Shown: one piece after another, positions 10,215 to 20,599 of the stretch | Layout of the letters: every line of letters starts with the position of its first letter | Numbering within the stretch: the first letter of the stretch is position 1 | Assembly (NCBI GenBank): GCA_023101885.1 | Contig: JALPQD010000516.1 | Coordinates: 699,156-763,155, forward strand | Length of the DNA stretch: 64,000 nt | Origin: Typhlomys cinereus | Lineage: Eukaryota > Chordata > Mammalia > Rodentia > Platacanthomyidae | Reading direction: 5' to 3' | Notes under the pieces: model-generated | What the model saw: the letters and a program-made list of their open reading frames with translations, nothing else | The model's database searches: none | What the model was told of the DNA's origin: nothing | Translations under genes and position numbers: made by a program

Positions 10215-10390
10215 TTTCTGAGGCTGGGGACGGAGCTCAGTTGGTAGCGTCTCCTTCCGTCCCCAGCACGTTATCAATCAGGCGGGGTGGTGCATGCTTG
10301 TCATCTCAGCACTGGGGAGGTAGAGGCAGGGGTACAACGCCATCCTTGAGAACCTGCGAATTTGGGGTGAGCCTGGGCTACATGACACCC
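10215..10390 (+). repeat. ID-B1 chimeric SINE
   Basis: An ID-type head (ggctggggacggagctcagt, tggtagcgtct, gtccccagcacg) runs into a B1-like body (gcggggtggtgcatgcttgt, catctcagcactggggagg, tagaggcaggggtac, gagcctgggctacatgacac, cctgtctcattg). This head-to-body order is what B4 elements derive from. The right edge abuts a minus-strand URR1-like repeat. Confidence 0.8.
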
Positions 10391-10392
10391 TG

Positions 10393-10832
10393 TCTCATTG
10401 TTGCAGTTTGTCTGCCTAGTTGCTGATAAATGACCATCAACCTGCTTAAGGGAACAAGGGTTTATTCTCTTACAATTCCTGGTTACAGTTCTCAGTCCAG
10501 CTTGAAGGGAGAGCACGCACCAACACCAGGGCCGAGGGAACTGGCCACACCATCTCTACATAACGGCTGAGGGACGGACAATCCTTACTTGCCAGACCAG
10601 CATGTCTGGCCAAGTGAACAGAAGGATGCTGATTTCCTCAACCAGCTCTCAGTATTTTATTCACCTGTTCAGGACCTAGTCCCACCCATCATAGGCTGGG
10701 CCTTCCCCATCAGCTAGACAATCTCCTTCAGGTTTGCTCTGGGCTTAACCCAACCACTAATTGTCCACAAATGTGCCCAGAGCTCAAACCCTCAACCATC
10801 AAGTTGACACCTGTGCCTAACTGACATTTTCT
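10393..10832 (-). repeat. URR1-like interspersed repeat, near full length
   Basis: This is the reverse complement of the copy at 17694-18106, about 430 bp. On the plus strand it runs from tgttgcagtttgtctgcc through gggaacaagggtttattctc, agaccagcatgtctggcca, gtcccacccatcataggctg and ccatcaagttgacacctgtg. No ORF. Both ends match the other long copy, so the unit appears complete. Non-autonomous. Confidence 0.65.
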
Positions 10833-10929
10833 TTCTGAAGTTGAGGATGACCATGTGCTGCAGAAGCCAAGCCAAGGTTGCTTCCTGTTCACTTGGCCAC
10901 TTCTACAGTGTCAGGGAGCCCCCCCTCCA

Positions 10930-11240
10930 GTTTTTATTTATTTGCTTATTTACTTGTTTGTTTATTTATTATGTGTGTATATCAAAGGACACTTTACATG
11001 CTCGACTGCGTGCATGTGTGTGTGTGTGTGTGTGTATGTGGGTAGGACCAAGGGTGACTTTTGGGAATCATCCTGGATTGCTTCTACTTCCTTTTTGCTT
11101 ATTGTGGGATTTTCCAGGCTCCGCTCACCAGGGCCAGAAGTGCAGGCCCCTGCCTGGCATTTTTATGTGGACCTGGGATCCCAACTCAGGACCTTCTGCT
11201 TGGGAGGCAGAGTCTTAATCCCTCTACTATCTCCTCATTT
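10930..11240 (-). repeat. B2-superfamily tRNA SINE
   Basis: Tail: (ttta)n and (tg)n tract at 10930-11040. Body: gaccaagggtgacttttggg, atcatcctggattgcttct, tccaggctccgctcacc, gccagaagtgcaggcc. Head: gggatcccaactcaggacc and ttcgggag-type ending cttgggaggcagagtcttaa. Overlapping frames of 125-197 codons here are shadows of the SINE. Confidence 0.88.
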
Positions 11241-12061
11241 CCCCCTCTCCCCCAAAAAACACTGCGTTTTAAATGGTAATTTTAATCTTCTTCCAGGCTC
11301 CAATTCTGGGGACTGGTGTGGGGGTGGGTGGGCATGGAAATGTCTTGGGAAGATCATGATTTTCAGGTGTAGATGTGTTGGGAGTCCGGCAGCTCATTTT
11401 GTTAATGAGCTGTTTCTGATTATCTCCCTTGAGGTAAGGTCGCTGTGAATAATGGAGTCTTGACATTGTCTGGTGAGGAATCTGCACCAGTGGTCCCCAG
11501 ATGTGTGCGGGTGGTCGCCGAAAGCTTCCTGCCGGTCAGGGTCTGTGGCTCTATTTGCTCGCACTGACCACGCTCATCTTAGCCCGAGAAGATACAGACC
11601 TGAGCCCCCCCTGCCGGCCTGGACTGCAATTACAGGAAGCTTTGGCTAGACCTCGATCAATACAAATAGCGAACAGTGTTTAGTTTAATTAAAAAGCAAA
11701 GAAATCAGGACTTGTGTCCAGAGCTCTAGAGAGGTGACTTGGGAAAAGCCTTCCTGAGGCTTCAGAATTCTACACGTGGTTGCTCTGATTAAATACAAGA
11801 TGCGATTTGTAGACTTAATGTTTGATGTTTAACCACTGGAAAGGGCGAGCAGGAGGACGAGATGTCCAAGGCCAGCCCGACTGCACAGTGAGACCCTGCT
11901 TCAAAAGATGAAGAAAGAAGTAAGTTCTGGCTTGAGTGCTTCTTGTTGGGGCACTGGGGTCTGAGCACAGACACGTCAAGGCGTGGCACAAGTAGAGTTC
12001 ATCTGCTACCCACGTAGACCACGGTTGCTCCCTTTGCACTAAATGCTAAACCTTTGGCACG
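11241..12061. other. Unique DNA
   Basis: No repeat recognised except a possible degraded B1 tail near 11870-11905 (gaccctgcttcaaaagatg). Frames of 60-74 codons only. Confidence 0.4.
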
Positions 12062-12074
12062 TTTTCTTTTTTCT

Positions 12075-12950
12075 TTTTTTCTCCCATATTTTATTTATTT
12101 TTTCCTAATCATACAAGCTCAATAGGTACCCCTGACTTCTCCCTCCCTCCTCCCCTCCCCAGTCATCACCCCTTACACTCTCCCCCCTTCCCTTCACCCC
12201 CCTCTTTCCCTCCCCCTCTTCCTTTGCCTCCCCACCTTCCTCCTTCCTGTCCCTTGGAGCATTCTTTTATGTGAATGCCAAACCTCGCTCTCAGTCTTCC
12301 ACCCTGGTGATAGGTAAGGACTCAGTAGTATAGCCAGGAGCCCCTTCTTGGGCTCCCTGTTAGTATGGGAACTTTATTATGACTGTTAATCCCTTGCCTC
12401 TAAGGATCCTATTGCCTGGAGAACCTTCTCCCCTGTGATCCATGCTAGACTTTGGGGGGGTCATTGACATGTCAGCCATTGCGCAGGTCATACGAAGTCC
12501 AGTTATGGCTCCTGCAGCCCTAACTTGTGTGGAGTATCTTGCATATTGTGGTCCTCCCATCTTTAGGCTCTTACAACCTTGCTGCCCCTCCTCTACAAGG
12601 CTCCCTGAGCTTTAGGATGGGGGAGATTTGGCTGGCCTGGTTCCAGGTGAATAATGTGGGGTCTTTGGTGTTCTGAACTATGGCTTGTTGTTGTTTTCAG
12701 CTTTGGTTTTCCTGCACTGCCCTTGGCTGCATCCTGATTGTTTCCCAAGGTCACCTCCTAACCAAAGATAAAAGACTGTTGGTTACTGTCTACCTGTCAG
12801 TCCCTATACTCTCCCTGATTAGTGAGAACAAACTGCTTCAGTTGCAAGTGACCAGGAAGGAAAGTGAGAGTGAGCTGCACCAGATGTCTCGCTACTTATA
12901 TGCGATACTTGACAGTGACCTATTTTCTCTACTGAAGCGTGATTCCCTAT
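12075..12950 (-). mobile_element. LINE-1 3'UTR
   Basis: It carries a long pyrimidine tract on the plus strand (12140-12250, polypurine in element orientation), as is typical of mammalian LINE-1 3'UTRs. It matches the fragment at 3559-4188 through gatgctagactttg-like, cagccctaacttgtgt and gctttaggatgggggaga words. The portion 12710-12950 has no counterpart in the 3559-4188 copy, and includes a 103-codon plus-strand frame I regard as spurious. Confidence 0.75.
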
Positions 12951-12959
12951 CTATAGGTT

Positions 12960-14510
12960 TATTAAGTATCTTTATTAGGTTTGGGGATTAGTATGATATT
13001 AACTTCATAGAAAGAATTTGCAAGTGTCCCTTCCTTTGCAATTTTATGTAACAGTTTAAGGAGTATTGGCGTTAGTTGTTCTTTAAATGTCTGGTAGAAT
13101 TCTGTACTGAATCCATCTGGTTCAAGACATCTTTTGGTGGGAAGATTGGAGATTACTTTATCAATTTCCTCATTTACTATAGGACGATTCAAATAATTCA
13201 AAACTTCCTGATTTAATTTAAGTAAGTTGTGTTTACTCAGGAATCCATCCATTTCTTTTGTGTTATCAAATTTCATGGCATATATGTTTTTTGAAATATG
13301 ACTTTATAATTCTCTGAATTTCTTGGATATCAGTTGTGATAACTCCATTTTCATTTCTAATTTTGTTAATTTGGGATTTCTGTCTCTTACTTTTGGTTAA
13401 TTCAGCTAGGGGTGTATCAATCTTATTGTTTTTTACAAAGAACCAACTTTTTGACTGGTTGATTCTCCGTATTGTTTTCCTTATCTCGATTTCTGATATT
13501 TCTCCCCTGATTTTGCTAATCTCTCTTCTACTGCTTTTGGGATTGGATTGCTCTTATGTTTCTAAAGCTTTAAGCTACATTGTTAAGTTATTTACTCATG
13601 ATGTTTCCATTTTTTGATATAGGCATTAAGAGCTATAAACTTACCTCTTAGGGCAGCTTTCATTGTGTCCCAGAGATTTTGATATGTTGTATTTTCATTA
13701 TCATTCACGTCTAGAAAATCTTGAATTTCCTGTTTGATTTCTTTCTGAACCCATTTTTCATTCAGCATCATAATGTTTAGTTTCCAAAAGTTACTGTATT
13801 TTCTGCTGTTTGTTGTGTTGTGGATGTCAAGCTTTAGATCATGGTGGTCTGATAGGGTACAGGCTAGAATTTCAACTTTCCTGTATATGTGGAGATTCGT
13901 TTTGTGGCCCAACATATGATCTATTTTGGAGAAAGTTCCATGTACTGCTGAGAAGAATGTGTATTCCTTGGTGCTTGGATGGAAGGTTTGATAGAGATCT
14001 GTCCATTTCAGTAAGGATTTGATGTAGTTCCAATGTATCTCTGTTAAGTTTTTGGCCTCTTCATCTATCTCATGTTGAGAGTACAGTATTGAAATCTCCA
14101 AGTATTTTCATTTTGGAATTGATTTCTTGTTTTAGACATTGTAGCCTTTGCTTAGTGAATGTGGAGGAGCCCATATTAGGCGCATATATGTACAGTACTA
14201 TGAAGTCTTCCTGGTAAATTGTACCTGTAACTAAAATGTTATATCCTTCTGTATCTCTTATAATTTTCTTTTGTTTGAAGTCCACTTTGTCAGATAGCAT
14301 AATTGCTACTCCTGCTTGTTTCCTAGTTCCATTAGCTTGAAGAATTTTTTACCAGTCTTTCACTGTTAGAATGTGCTTATCTTTTGTGGTGAGATATTGT
14401 TTCCTAAAAGCAGCAGATGGATGGGGTGTGATTTCTAATCCATGTTTTTGTAACCTGTGTCTTTTGATTGATGAGTTAATTCTATTAGCATTTAGCGTTA
14501 TAATGAGAAA
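12960..14510 (-). pseudogene. LINE-1 ORF2 N-terminal part (endonuclease, RT start), broken
   Basis: Three minus-strand frame segments read as LINE-1 ORF2. 14300-14070 gives the APE-like endonuclease region with the IYAPN and GDFNT motifs. 14101-13592 continues it, with [10 protein letters not shown] and SDHHDL, the C-terminal endonuclease signature. 13276-12962 gives the pre-RT and RT entry region, with SNLPTKRCLEPDGFSTEF and LIPKPNKDT. The RT catalytic motif and the Cys-rich C-terminus are absent: the frame stops at 12962 and 3'UTR follows. Gaps between segments mark frameshifts or stops. Confidence 0.88.
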
Positions 14511-14587
14511 TTACTTTTAATTCCTGACATTTTTTGTGTTTAGTGACTTTCATAAGTGTATTATTTAGCTTATAGGTTGTGGTGGTA

Positions 14588-15656
14588 TTATATTTCCCTT
14601 CTGTCCTCCTGGATATGCTTGTTCTTTTCTTCAAGCTTGAGTATCTTTTCTAGCATTTTTTGAAGGCCTGGTTTGGTGGTCATGTAAGCCTTCAAGTTGT
14701 CTTTATGGTGGAAAATTTTTCTTTCACCCTTGATCATGACTGATAGTTTTGCTGGGTATATCAACCTGGGTTGACATTTGTGCTCATTCAATACTTGAAG
14801 TACGTCTTTCCAAGCTCTTCTGGATTTTACTGTTTCCATTGAAAAAATCACTTGTTATTTTAATAGGTTTACCTTTAAAAGTGACTTTTTTTTTTTTTTT
14901 TCTCTTGAAGCTCTCAGCACATTCTCTTTGTCTTGGATGTGTAGTGTTTTGACTATTATTTGCCGTGGCAAGTTTCTATTTGGGTCATATCTGTTCGGGG
15001 TGCAGAATGCCTCTTGTAATTGAATGGGTCTCTCTTTCTTTAGATGTGGAAAGTTTTCCTTTGTAATAATTTGAAAAATTTCCTCAGGTGTCGTATTTTG
15101 GGATTCTTGTTCTGGTATTCCATGAATGCACATGTTATGCTTCTTCAAGGTGTCCTGTAACTCTTGAATATTCCTCTAAGTATCTTTTTTAGCTTTAACA
15201 ACCTCTTCCACTGAACTGGTTAGTTCTCCTACTTTGTCTTCACGATCTGATATTCTATTTTCTGCTTCATCAGTTCTGTTGATAAGACTTGCTGCTGCAT
15301 TCTGAGTTGAACATAGATTGTCTTTCAGTTCAAGTTTAAACTCTGCTTGAGATTGTTTTAACTGCCCTATGCCTATTTTTGTTTCTTCAATTGCTTTTTC
15401 TCATCTCCTCCAAGTGCCTGTTGTGTTTCTGTTCAAAGTGGTTGATGTGGTTATTTAACTCCTCCTGGATTTCCTCTTTCATTGTTTTGATCACAGTAAA
15501 GATCAGGCCTTGAAAATCATTATCTTGGGTATGGCTTTCTTGGCTATTTTCTGTGAGTTTGTTCTGGTTGGATTCCATCATTATGGGGTTGGTGGGTTTT
15601 GTAGGAGATTTGTCTTGGCTTTTGTTTCTCATGGATTTGTGCTGTGACCTGAGCAT
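14588..15656 (-). pseudogene. LINE-1 ORF1 pseudogene (RNA-binding trimer protein)
   Basis: Segments on the minus strand match the ORF1p layout. 15656-15387 is the charged N-terminal and coiled-coil start. 15148-14855 is the RRM domain (NMCIHGIPEQE, ENFPHLKKERPIQLQEAF, TPNRYDPNRNLPRQIIVK). 14851-14588 is the C-terminal domain (SRRAWKDVLQVL, CQPRLIYPAKLS). Loss of a continuous frame between about 15390 and 15150 and near 14855 (beside a T tract at 14888-14901) shows it is inactive. Confidence 0.88.
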
Positions 15657-16099
15657 TTTTATTTCTTATGTCCTTCTTTTAGTTTTTTGTGTTTTTGACT
15701 GAACTGGATTAGACAGTATTGCTATACTTGAGCAGTTATTGCTAGTGTTTGCCTTATGGTTGGGTATGCCTGTCTGGTGTTGGTGTTATTTCCTAGACGA
15801 GACTATTAGACTGTTAGTATATCAATTAAGGTGGGTTTAGTAGACAGAGATTAGTATAGTAGTGCACTTTTTAGGTTTACTTGATGACATGTGAAAGTGA
15901 GTGGTATATTCCCTGATGTTGTGTGAGTTTTGGGGTGCCTATATGGAACTGTTAAACTACAGTGACTGATAATTGAGAGGAACAAGATGTGAAAAGGGTT
16001 CACTTATCTTAGAGCTGGATGTGAAGATTCTCTCCCTTGTGATGGGATGATTTTAGAAGACCTCAGATGAGTAGGTGTTGGTCCCCGAGCCCTTTGCTT

Positions 16100-16275
16100 G
16101 GGTTTTCCCTGGACTCTGTTGAATTCTGAGGGCAGGGAGTCTGCCCTCTGACAGGGAGTCCAGGTCCTGGTCTGGGTCCGGGACAGAAAGGCAGAGTGGC
16201 CGAGAAGCAGGCAGTTCATCCACCCTGGTCTGGGTCTGGGTTTGAGGAGCAGGGAGTCTGTCCTGGTCTGGGTCA
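16100..16275 (-). promoter_or_regulatory. LINE-1 5'UTR with monomer-like repetition
   Basis: Two similar G-rich blocks, cagggagtccaggtcctggt at about 16153 and cagggagtctgtcctggtct at about 16244, each followed by ctgggtc, are spaced about 90 bp. A third ggtctgggtctgggtt copy lies between them. In murine LINE-1 the promoter consists of tandem 5' monomers, and this could be a short, decayed equivalent. It lies just upstream (in element orientation) of ORF1. Confidence 0.45.
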
Positions 16276-16287
16276 AAATTGAATCAA

Positions 16288-16430
16288 AATGGGGCTGGAG
16301 AGATGGCTCAAGGGTTGTGAGCCTCTGCCTCAAAGTGGAAGATTTTGAATTCAGATCCTGGATCCCATGTTAAAAACACTAAGTGAAAATGGCAGCAGCC
16401 TGCACTTCTGGCACTGGCAGGTGAAGCCAG
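16288..16430 (+). repeat. B2-superfamily tRNA SINE, truncated at 3' side
   Basis: Head aatggggctggagagatggc, ctcaagggttgtgagcctct, then gaattcagatcctggatccc and the body word ggcagcagcctgcacttctg. The (CA)n tail is missing, and sequence changes near 16430 to an unrelated GC-rich block. It adjoins the LINE-1 5'UTR at 16287. Confidence 0.75.
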
Positions 16431-16720
16431 GGACGAGGAGCTGGAGAAACACTGCAACAGGGAACCTTGCAGAAAGAGAACTGCTCTTTCTCCTCGTGCC
16501 CCTCGGACACAAGGGTGAAGTCTCCCGCCTGCTGCTGGGGTTCCGCGCCTCCACCAGGAGTTTCGCTTCAGTTATTGGGGCTCCGTGCCTCTCCTCTCCT
16601 GGGATACCACTGGAGCCTGCACACAACAGGAGTCTCCGTTCACCTCTCCTCTTCCCGCAGCAACAGAGAACAACCAACCATCCAGCAGACTAGAAGACTG
16701 AAAAGTCTGGCACATTTTCT
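16431..16720. other. GC-rich block beside LINE-1/SINE, possible more 5'UTR or LTR
   Basis: Compositionally distinct C/T-rich segment with CpGs and an 8-bp inverted pair agaaagag/ctctttct around 16472-16492. It could be the outer part of the LINE-1 5'UTR separated by the SINE, or a fragment of an LTR. Frames of 91-108 codons on both strands overlap and look spurious. Confidence 0.3.
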
Positions 16721-16794
16721 GAGTTGTAGATGCTTGCAATGAGATGTAACTCAACAGAATTTAAATGTTTTTGCGTTTTCTTTTGCTTGTGCGA

Positions 16795-17156
16795 GAGGAG
16801 TGTGTGTGTATGTTGTGTGTAGGGGCATATGTGTATATGTGTGTGTGTGTATAGGCATGCACACACTTGTGTGTGTGTGTTGTGGCAGTCCCATAGCTGA
16901 TGCTGGGAATCCTTCTCAATTGCTCTTGTACCGTATTCCTTTGAGACAAGGTCTCTAATCAAACCCAGAGCTCACCAATAGGGCTAGTCTGGCTGGTTAT
17001 CTTGCTCGAGGGATTCCAAGTCTCTGCTTTCTGAGGCTGGAATTATATGCACTTCACCGCATCCATTTAGCATTCACGTAGGATCTGGGGATCCAAACTC
17101 TGAATCTTTTATGCTCACAGCAAGCACTTTAATGGCAGGACCATTTCCCTAGCCCT
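16795..17156 (-). repeat. B4-type SINE
   Basis: (TG)n tail region 16800-16882, then plus-strand landmarks ttgagacaaggtctctaat, ccagagctcaccaatagggc, tagtctggctggttatcttg, ggatctggggatccaaac and a decayed tagccc end. Confidence 0.8.
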
Positions 17157-17520
17157 CGTGACTGTAAGATCGTACGTTATAAACCTATATGGGGCTCAGA
17201 AGTCACCTGCTGCTGCAGCTGTTGACATTCTCAACTTTTCCTTCAGGCTCTTGAAAAAATTATGACAGGAGTCTTTCTGACGTCAGATTCACTATGTAGA
17301 AAGAAACTGGTCTCTCCAGCATTCTGTCACCAGCCCAGTAACAACCAGCCATGCACTATGTGACTGATTGTCCATTGTTGGACCTCCTGGAACTGGAGGA
17401 GGGTTTCCTGTCACACAGCTGGCCGTGTAGACTGCAGACCAAGAGAGCTTCAACATTGTACATGTCAGTTCTGCCTCCAACACAACAGCTCCCCACCAAC
17501 CCTACATGATTTACTTTTTT
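17157..17520. other. Unique DNA
   Basis: Short non-repetitive stretch with only small frames. No feature supported. Confidence 0.4.
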
Positions 17521-17693
17521 CTTTTTTGTGTATGTGTATTTGTGTAGAAAAAGGCACTTGAATGTAACTTCAACGACCATCCTGGATTATTCTTCTTCTT
17601 TATTGCTTTATGTGGGGTTTCCCAGGCTCTGACCTCCAGGGCCAGAAGTGCAGGATGCTGCCCTATGTCCCTGGTGTTTTCATCTGATGTCAT
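17521..17693 (-). repeat. B2-superfamily SINE, first part (split)
   Basis: Plus-strand tail and body, including ttgtgtatgtgtatttgtgt, accatcctggattattct, tttcccaggctctgacct and gccagaagtgcagga. It stops at about 17693, where a URR1-like repeat is inserted, and resumes at about 18107 with the head. Confidence 0.78.
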
Positions 17694-18106
17694 GGTTAGG
17701 CAAAGGTATCAACTTGACAGCTGAGGGTTCAAATTCTGGACACATTTGGAGAGATTAGTAGTTGAGTTAAGCCCAGAGCAAGCTTGCAAGAGATTATCTA
17801 GTGGATGGGGAAAGCCCAGCCCATGGTGGGTGGGACTAGTCCCTGGGGAGATAAATAAAATGGAGGGAGCTGTTTGAGAAAGTTGGCATCCTTGTGTACA
17901 CTTGGCCAGACATGCTGGTCTGGCAAGTAAGAATCATCCCTCTCTCAGCTGTTATGTGGATATGATGTGACCAGTGCCCTCATTGGTGTTGAGCTCTCCT
18001 GCCATACTGGATAAGGCTCTGCAACCAGCCTATCGTAAGAGAATGAACCCTTGTTCCCTTAAGCAATGTGGCCATGGTTTTATCAGCAACCATGCAGGCA
18101 AACTGC
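17694..18106 (+). repeat. URR1-like interspersed repeat inside a SINE
   Basis: About 413 bp, plus orientation, from ggttaggcaaaggtatcaac, through ttgagttaagcccagagc and gaaagcccagcccatgg, to tcagcaaccatgcaggcaaa and ctgcaac. It interrupts a B2-like SINE, so it must have moved after that SINE inserted. This dates its activity as rodent-specific. Family name tentative. Confidence 0.7.
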
Positions 18107-18192
18107 AACACCTGGGATCTGGGATCTGAACCCAGGTCCTTTTGCTCACGAGGCAGAGACTTTAACCCCCAAGTCATCTCTGCAATCCATGA
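18107..18192 (-). repeat. B2-superfamily SINE, second part (head)
   Basis: Plus-strand words ctgggatctgaacccaggtc, cttttgctcacgaggcagag and ccaagtcatctctgcaatcc are the complement of the tRNA-like head and complete the SINE broken at 17693. Confidence 0.75.
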
Positions 18193-18732
18193 TGTGCTTC
18201 TTTCTTTCCTCAAAAAAGCTTTTGGGCCATTCTGAACAGTTTACCTAGTGGGCTCAGATTGAACAGTTGGAATTGCTGGGACCGTGGGAACCAAGGGAGG
18301 CTTGCAGCCATCGGAGAACCTCACCCGCACGCTTCCCTCGGTCCCTGCTCCTTTCTTCTCCGAGGTCATCCTGTGCACTTGGTCCTCCACCCTTGGGGTT
18401 TCTGCTTTCTGCACCATCCTTGCCACGGACGTACTTGGTTGCAGCAGCACTCTGAAGATTCTGTCAGTTCAGTCCATGCTGCCGCGGCTACGGTGGACAC
18501 TAAACACACTCTTGCGTTTCAGCAGAACAGCAGCACGAAGAACCTCTGAGGTCCCTGGAAGGCTCTCTGCGGATCACCTCCATGGAGTGGACAGATACTC
18601 CCCCACTATCATTTCTTTCCTTTTCCACGTTTGGAAAGCTCTCCTGGGTAACTTTGCTGTTTGCAGTCTAAATGTGGACATAGCAATACTCTTTTGCGCT
18701 CTGAAAAAGTGCAGTGGGGTCTAGTGACGGGT
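18193..18732. other. Unique DNA, GC-moderate
   Basis: Several overlapping frames (plus 96 and 146 codons, minus 69) with no recognisable domain. The minus strand looks mildly more protein-like between 18241 and 18450 (basic, mixed composition) and could be a decayed processed pseudogene, but I could not match it to a gene. Confidence 0.35.
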
Positions 18733-19080
18733 CAGACAGGAACGCGCTTGCTGCCTGAGTACAGCCGTCTGCGTTTGATCCGCAGAACCCACATCAGCAC
18801 ACATTTGTAACCCCAGGCCTGGGGAGGCAAAGACAGGTGGATTTCTGGATCTCCTGGGCCAGCCGATCTGGCGTACTTGGAAAGTTCCAGATCAGTGGAC
18901 GACCTTGTTCTAAAAGCATGGCGGAGGCATCTAAGCTGGTAGCTGAGGTAGAGCTCAGGCCGCCATGTGCATATGCACGCGTGCATGTCTGTACACACAC
19001 ATGTGCATATGCACGCATATATGTATGTGTACATGCATGCATATGTGTATATACATGTATGCATAAATAATACAAAGGAT
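18733..19080 (+). repeat. B4-type SINE with (CA/TA)n tail
   Basis: Plus-orientation words gtttgatccgcagaaccca, ttgtaaccccaggcctgggg, aggcaaagacaggtggattt, then a tail rich in gcatatgcacgcatatatg at about 18965-19065. The His/Thr and Cys/Val frames over the tail are artefacts. Confidence 0.65.
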
Positions 19081-19094
19081 TCACGGAAATAGAA

Positions 19095-19392
19095 AGAGGT
19101 TTTGTGCATGCGAGTGTGGGCAGTGTGGTACCTCAGCACACATGTGGAGGTCAAGACAACCTTGGGAGTCAGACCGCACCTTCTACCTTGTTTGAGACAG
19201 CGTCTCTCTGGTGCTGAACGCAGCTGTGCCTGCCTAGCTGGCTCCCGAGCTTCCAGAGAGCCTCCCCTTTCCCCTCCTGTCTCTCCATAGGGGCAGTGTG
19301 TGTGCTACTGTAACCAGCTTTACCTCACCTCTGGGGATTTGAACTCAGATCCTCACACTTGCACAGCCAGCTCTTTGCCCACTGAAGCATGA
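19095..19392 (-). repeat. B4-type SINE
   Basis: Plus-strand words gtggaggtcaagacaacctt, gtttgagacagcgtctctct, gggatttgaactcagatcct, cacacttgcacagccagctc and tttgcccactgaagcatg are the complement of a B4 element. Confidence 0.78.
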
Positions 19393-19815
19393 AAATTAGG
19401 AAATAACAACCACAGACTTTACCACTCACAATGAAAGCGACCTGGATGCATAACAGCCGCAGTGTTCAGAGAGAGTTGTCAGGGTGAGCGTCGCGGCGCC
19501 GGTGAGGATTAGACAAGAAAACCTCGAAATGCTCGTAGGTCCTGTGGGTGCAGCTGTGACATGTTGGGTGACACGCCCCACACACAACCACACGCAGTGG
19601 CATAGCCAAGCCAGGGTGCATTTCACACATTTCCAGAGGCCCCTGGCGACAACTCCTGCCATTGAGTGACATCATCATATCAGCACATGGCTCCCAGGGC
19701 CAGTGGACAGTGAAAGAGCTTGTATGACCGTGACGGCTCTGCGTGTACCTGTGTAACTCCAAGACTTGGGCAGCACACCAGGATATTAGTTTATGAGTTC
19801 ACTAAGCCAGAATAT

Positions 19816-19857
<42 letters not shown>

Positions 19858-20590
19858 ACTCACACAAATGGTAAAATAAGACTATTAAGAAATGCATGAT
19901 GATTTTTCAGCATTGTGAGTTTCTTAGTAATTTCCCACAAGTCACCTGTCTCCTAACCTAAGGCAGATGAGCACGTGGACAGTTGACGGTGTCCTGCTGC
20001 CCTGAGCCCCTGTCCACGTGCGGCGGCTCGCACTGGTCCATGCATGAACAGGACACACAGAGGCACCTCTGACCGCAGGACTGATTGGGACTTAGTCACC
20101 CCTCTGTTGATATGTCCATGATCCGTTATAGCAAACTGGAGAGTACATGCTATTAAAAGATTTGCTTCCAAAAGCAGAAAAAAAAATGCTAAGAAGCAGA
20201 TTTCCGATCAACATGGCTGAATCAGAGCACAGCGTGAGGGTTCTCGGTGATGGTCAGTGGAGGGCATCAGCACGACACGCCTGAGCCCTGGATTGGATTG
20301 CTTTTAGGACCAGTGATGGAGTCTTTACCATTTGCTACCTTGTGGTGGTGGTTACAACGTACTAAGCAACTCAAAACTGCAAGCTTGATAATTTGGCGTG
20401 AAGCACATTTTGGCCATATACTTAGAAGCTTTACAAACAATTCCTGTCCTTTGACTTCGCAAAACTACAATGATTTCCAGTGAGTAATTATAATTGTTTC
20501 AAAGGAGTCTGGTTGTGAGTGCTTAGAATATGGGAACTGACTTCATTTTCCACAAAGGAAAAGGCAATTTAGTCAATGGATTTTCCCCCT
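19393..20590. other. Unique DNA with (CA)n at 19817-19858
   Basis: A (CA)n microsatellite of about 40 bp lies at 19817-19858. The rest is non-repetitive by eye, with frames under 100 codons lacking domains. The 20170-20530 part is AT-balanced and repeat-free. Confidence 0.45.
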
Positions 20591-20599
20591 ATTTTTATA

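Larger units (their letters stand above)
12062..16287 (-). mobile_element. LINE-1, 5'UTR to poly(A), internally deleted
   Basis: Element orientation is minus. From high to low coordinates it holds: a GC-rich 5'UTR with promoter-like internal repetition (about 15660-16287), ORF1 (about 15656-14588), the N-terminal part of ORF2 (about 14510-12960), and then a 3'UTR (about 12950-12075) ending in an A-rich tail, seen as T-rich at 12062-12081. The RT catalytic and C-terminal parts of ORF2 are missing, so this is not a simple 5' truncation. Stops and frameshifts break both ORFs, and the copy is dead. Confidence 0.88.

Noticed and set aside
10855..11448. 197-codon plus-strand frame
   Set aside because: It runs through a reverse-oriented B2-like SINE and its TG tail.
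16288..16330. tRNA gene from the A/B-box-like heads of SINEs
   Set aside because: The heads lack a complete cloverleaf and are followed by SINE bodies; all are retroposons.
18241..18620. Processed ribosomal-protein-type pseudogene on the minus strand
   Set aside because: The basic composition suggested it, but I could not match the order of residues to any ribosomal protein.
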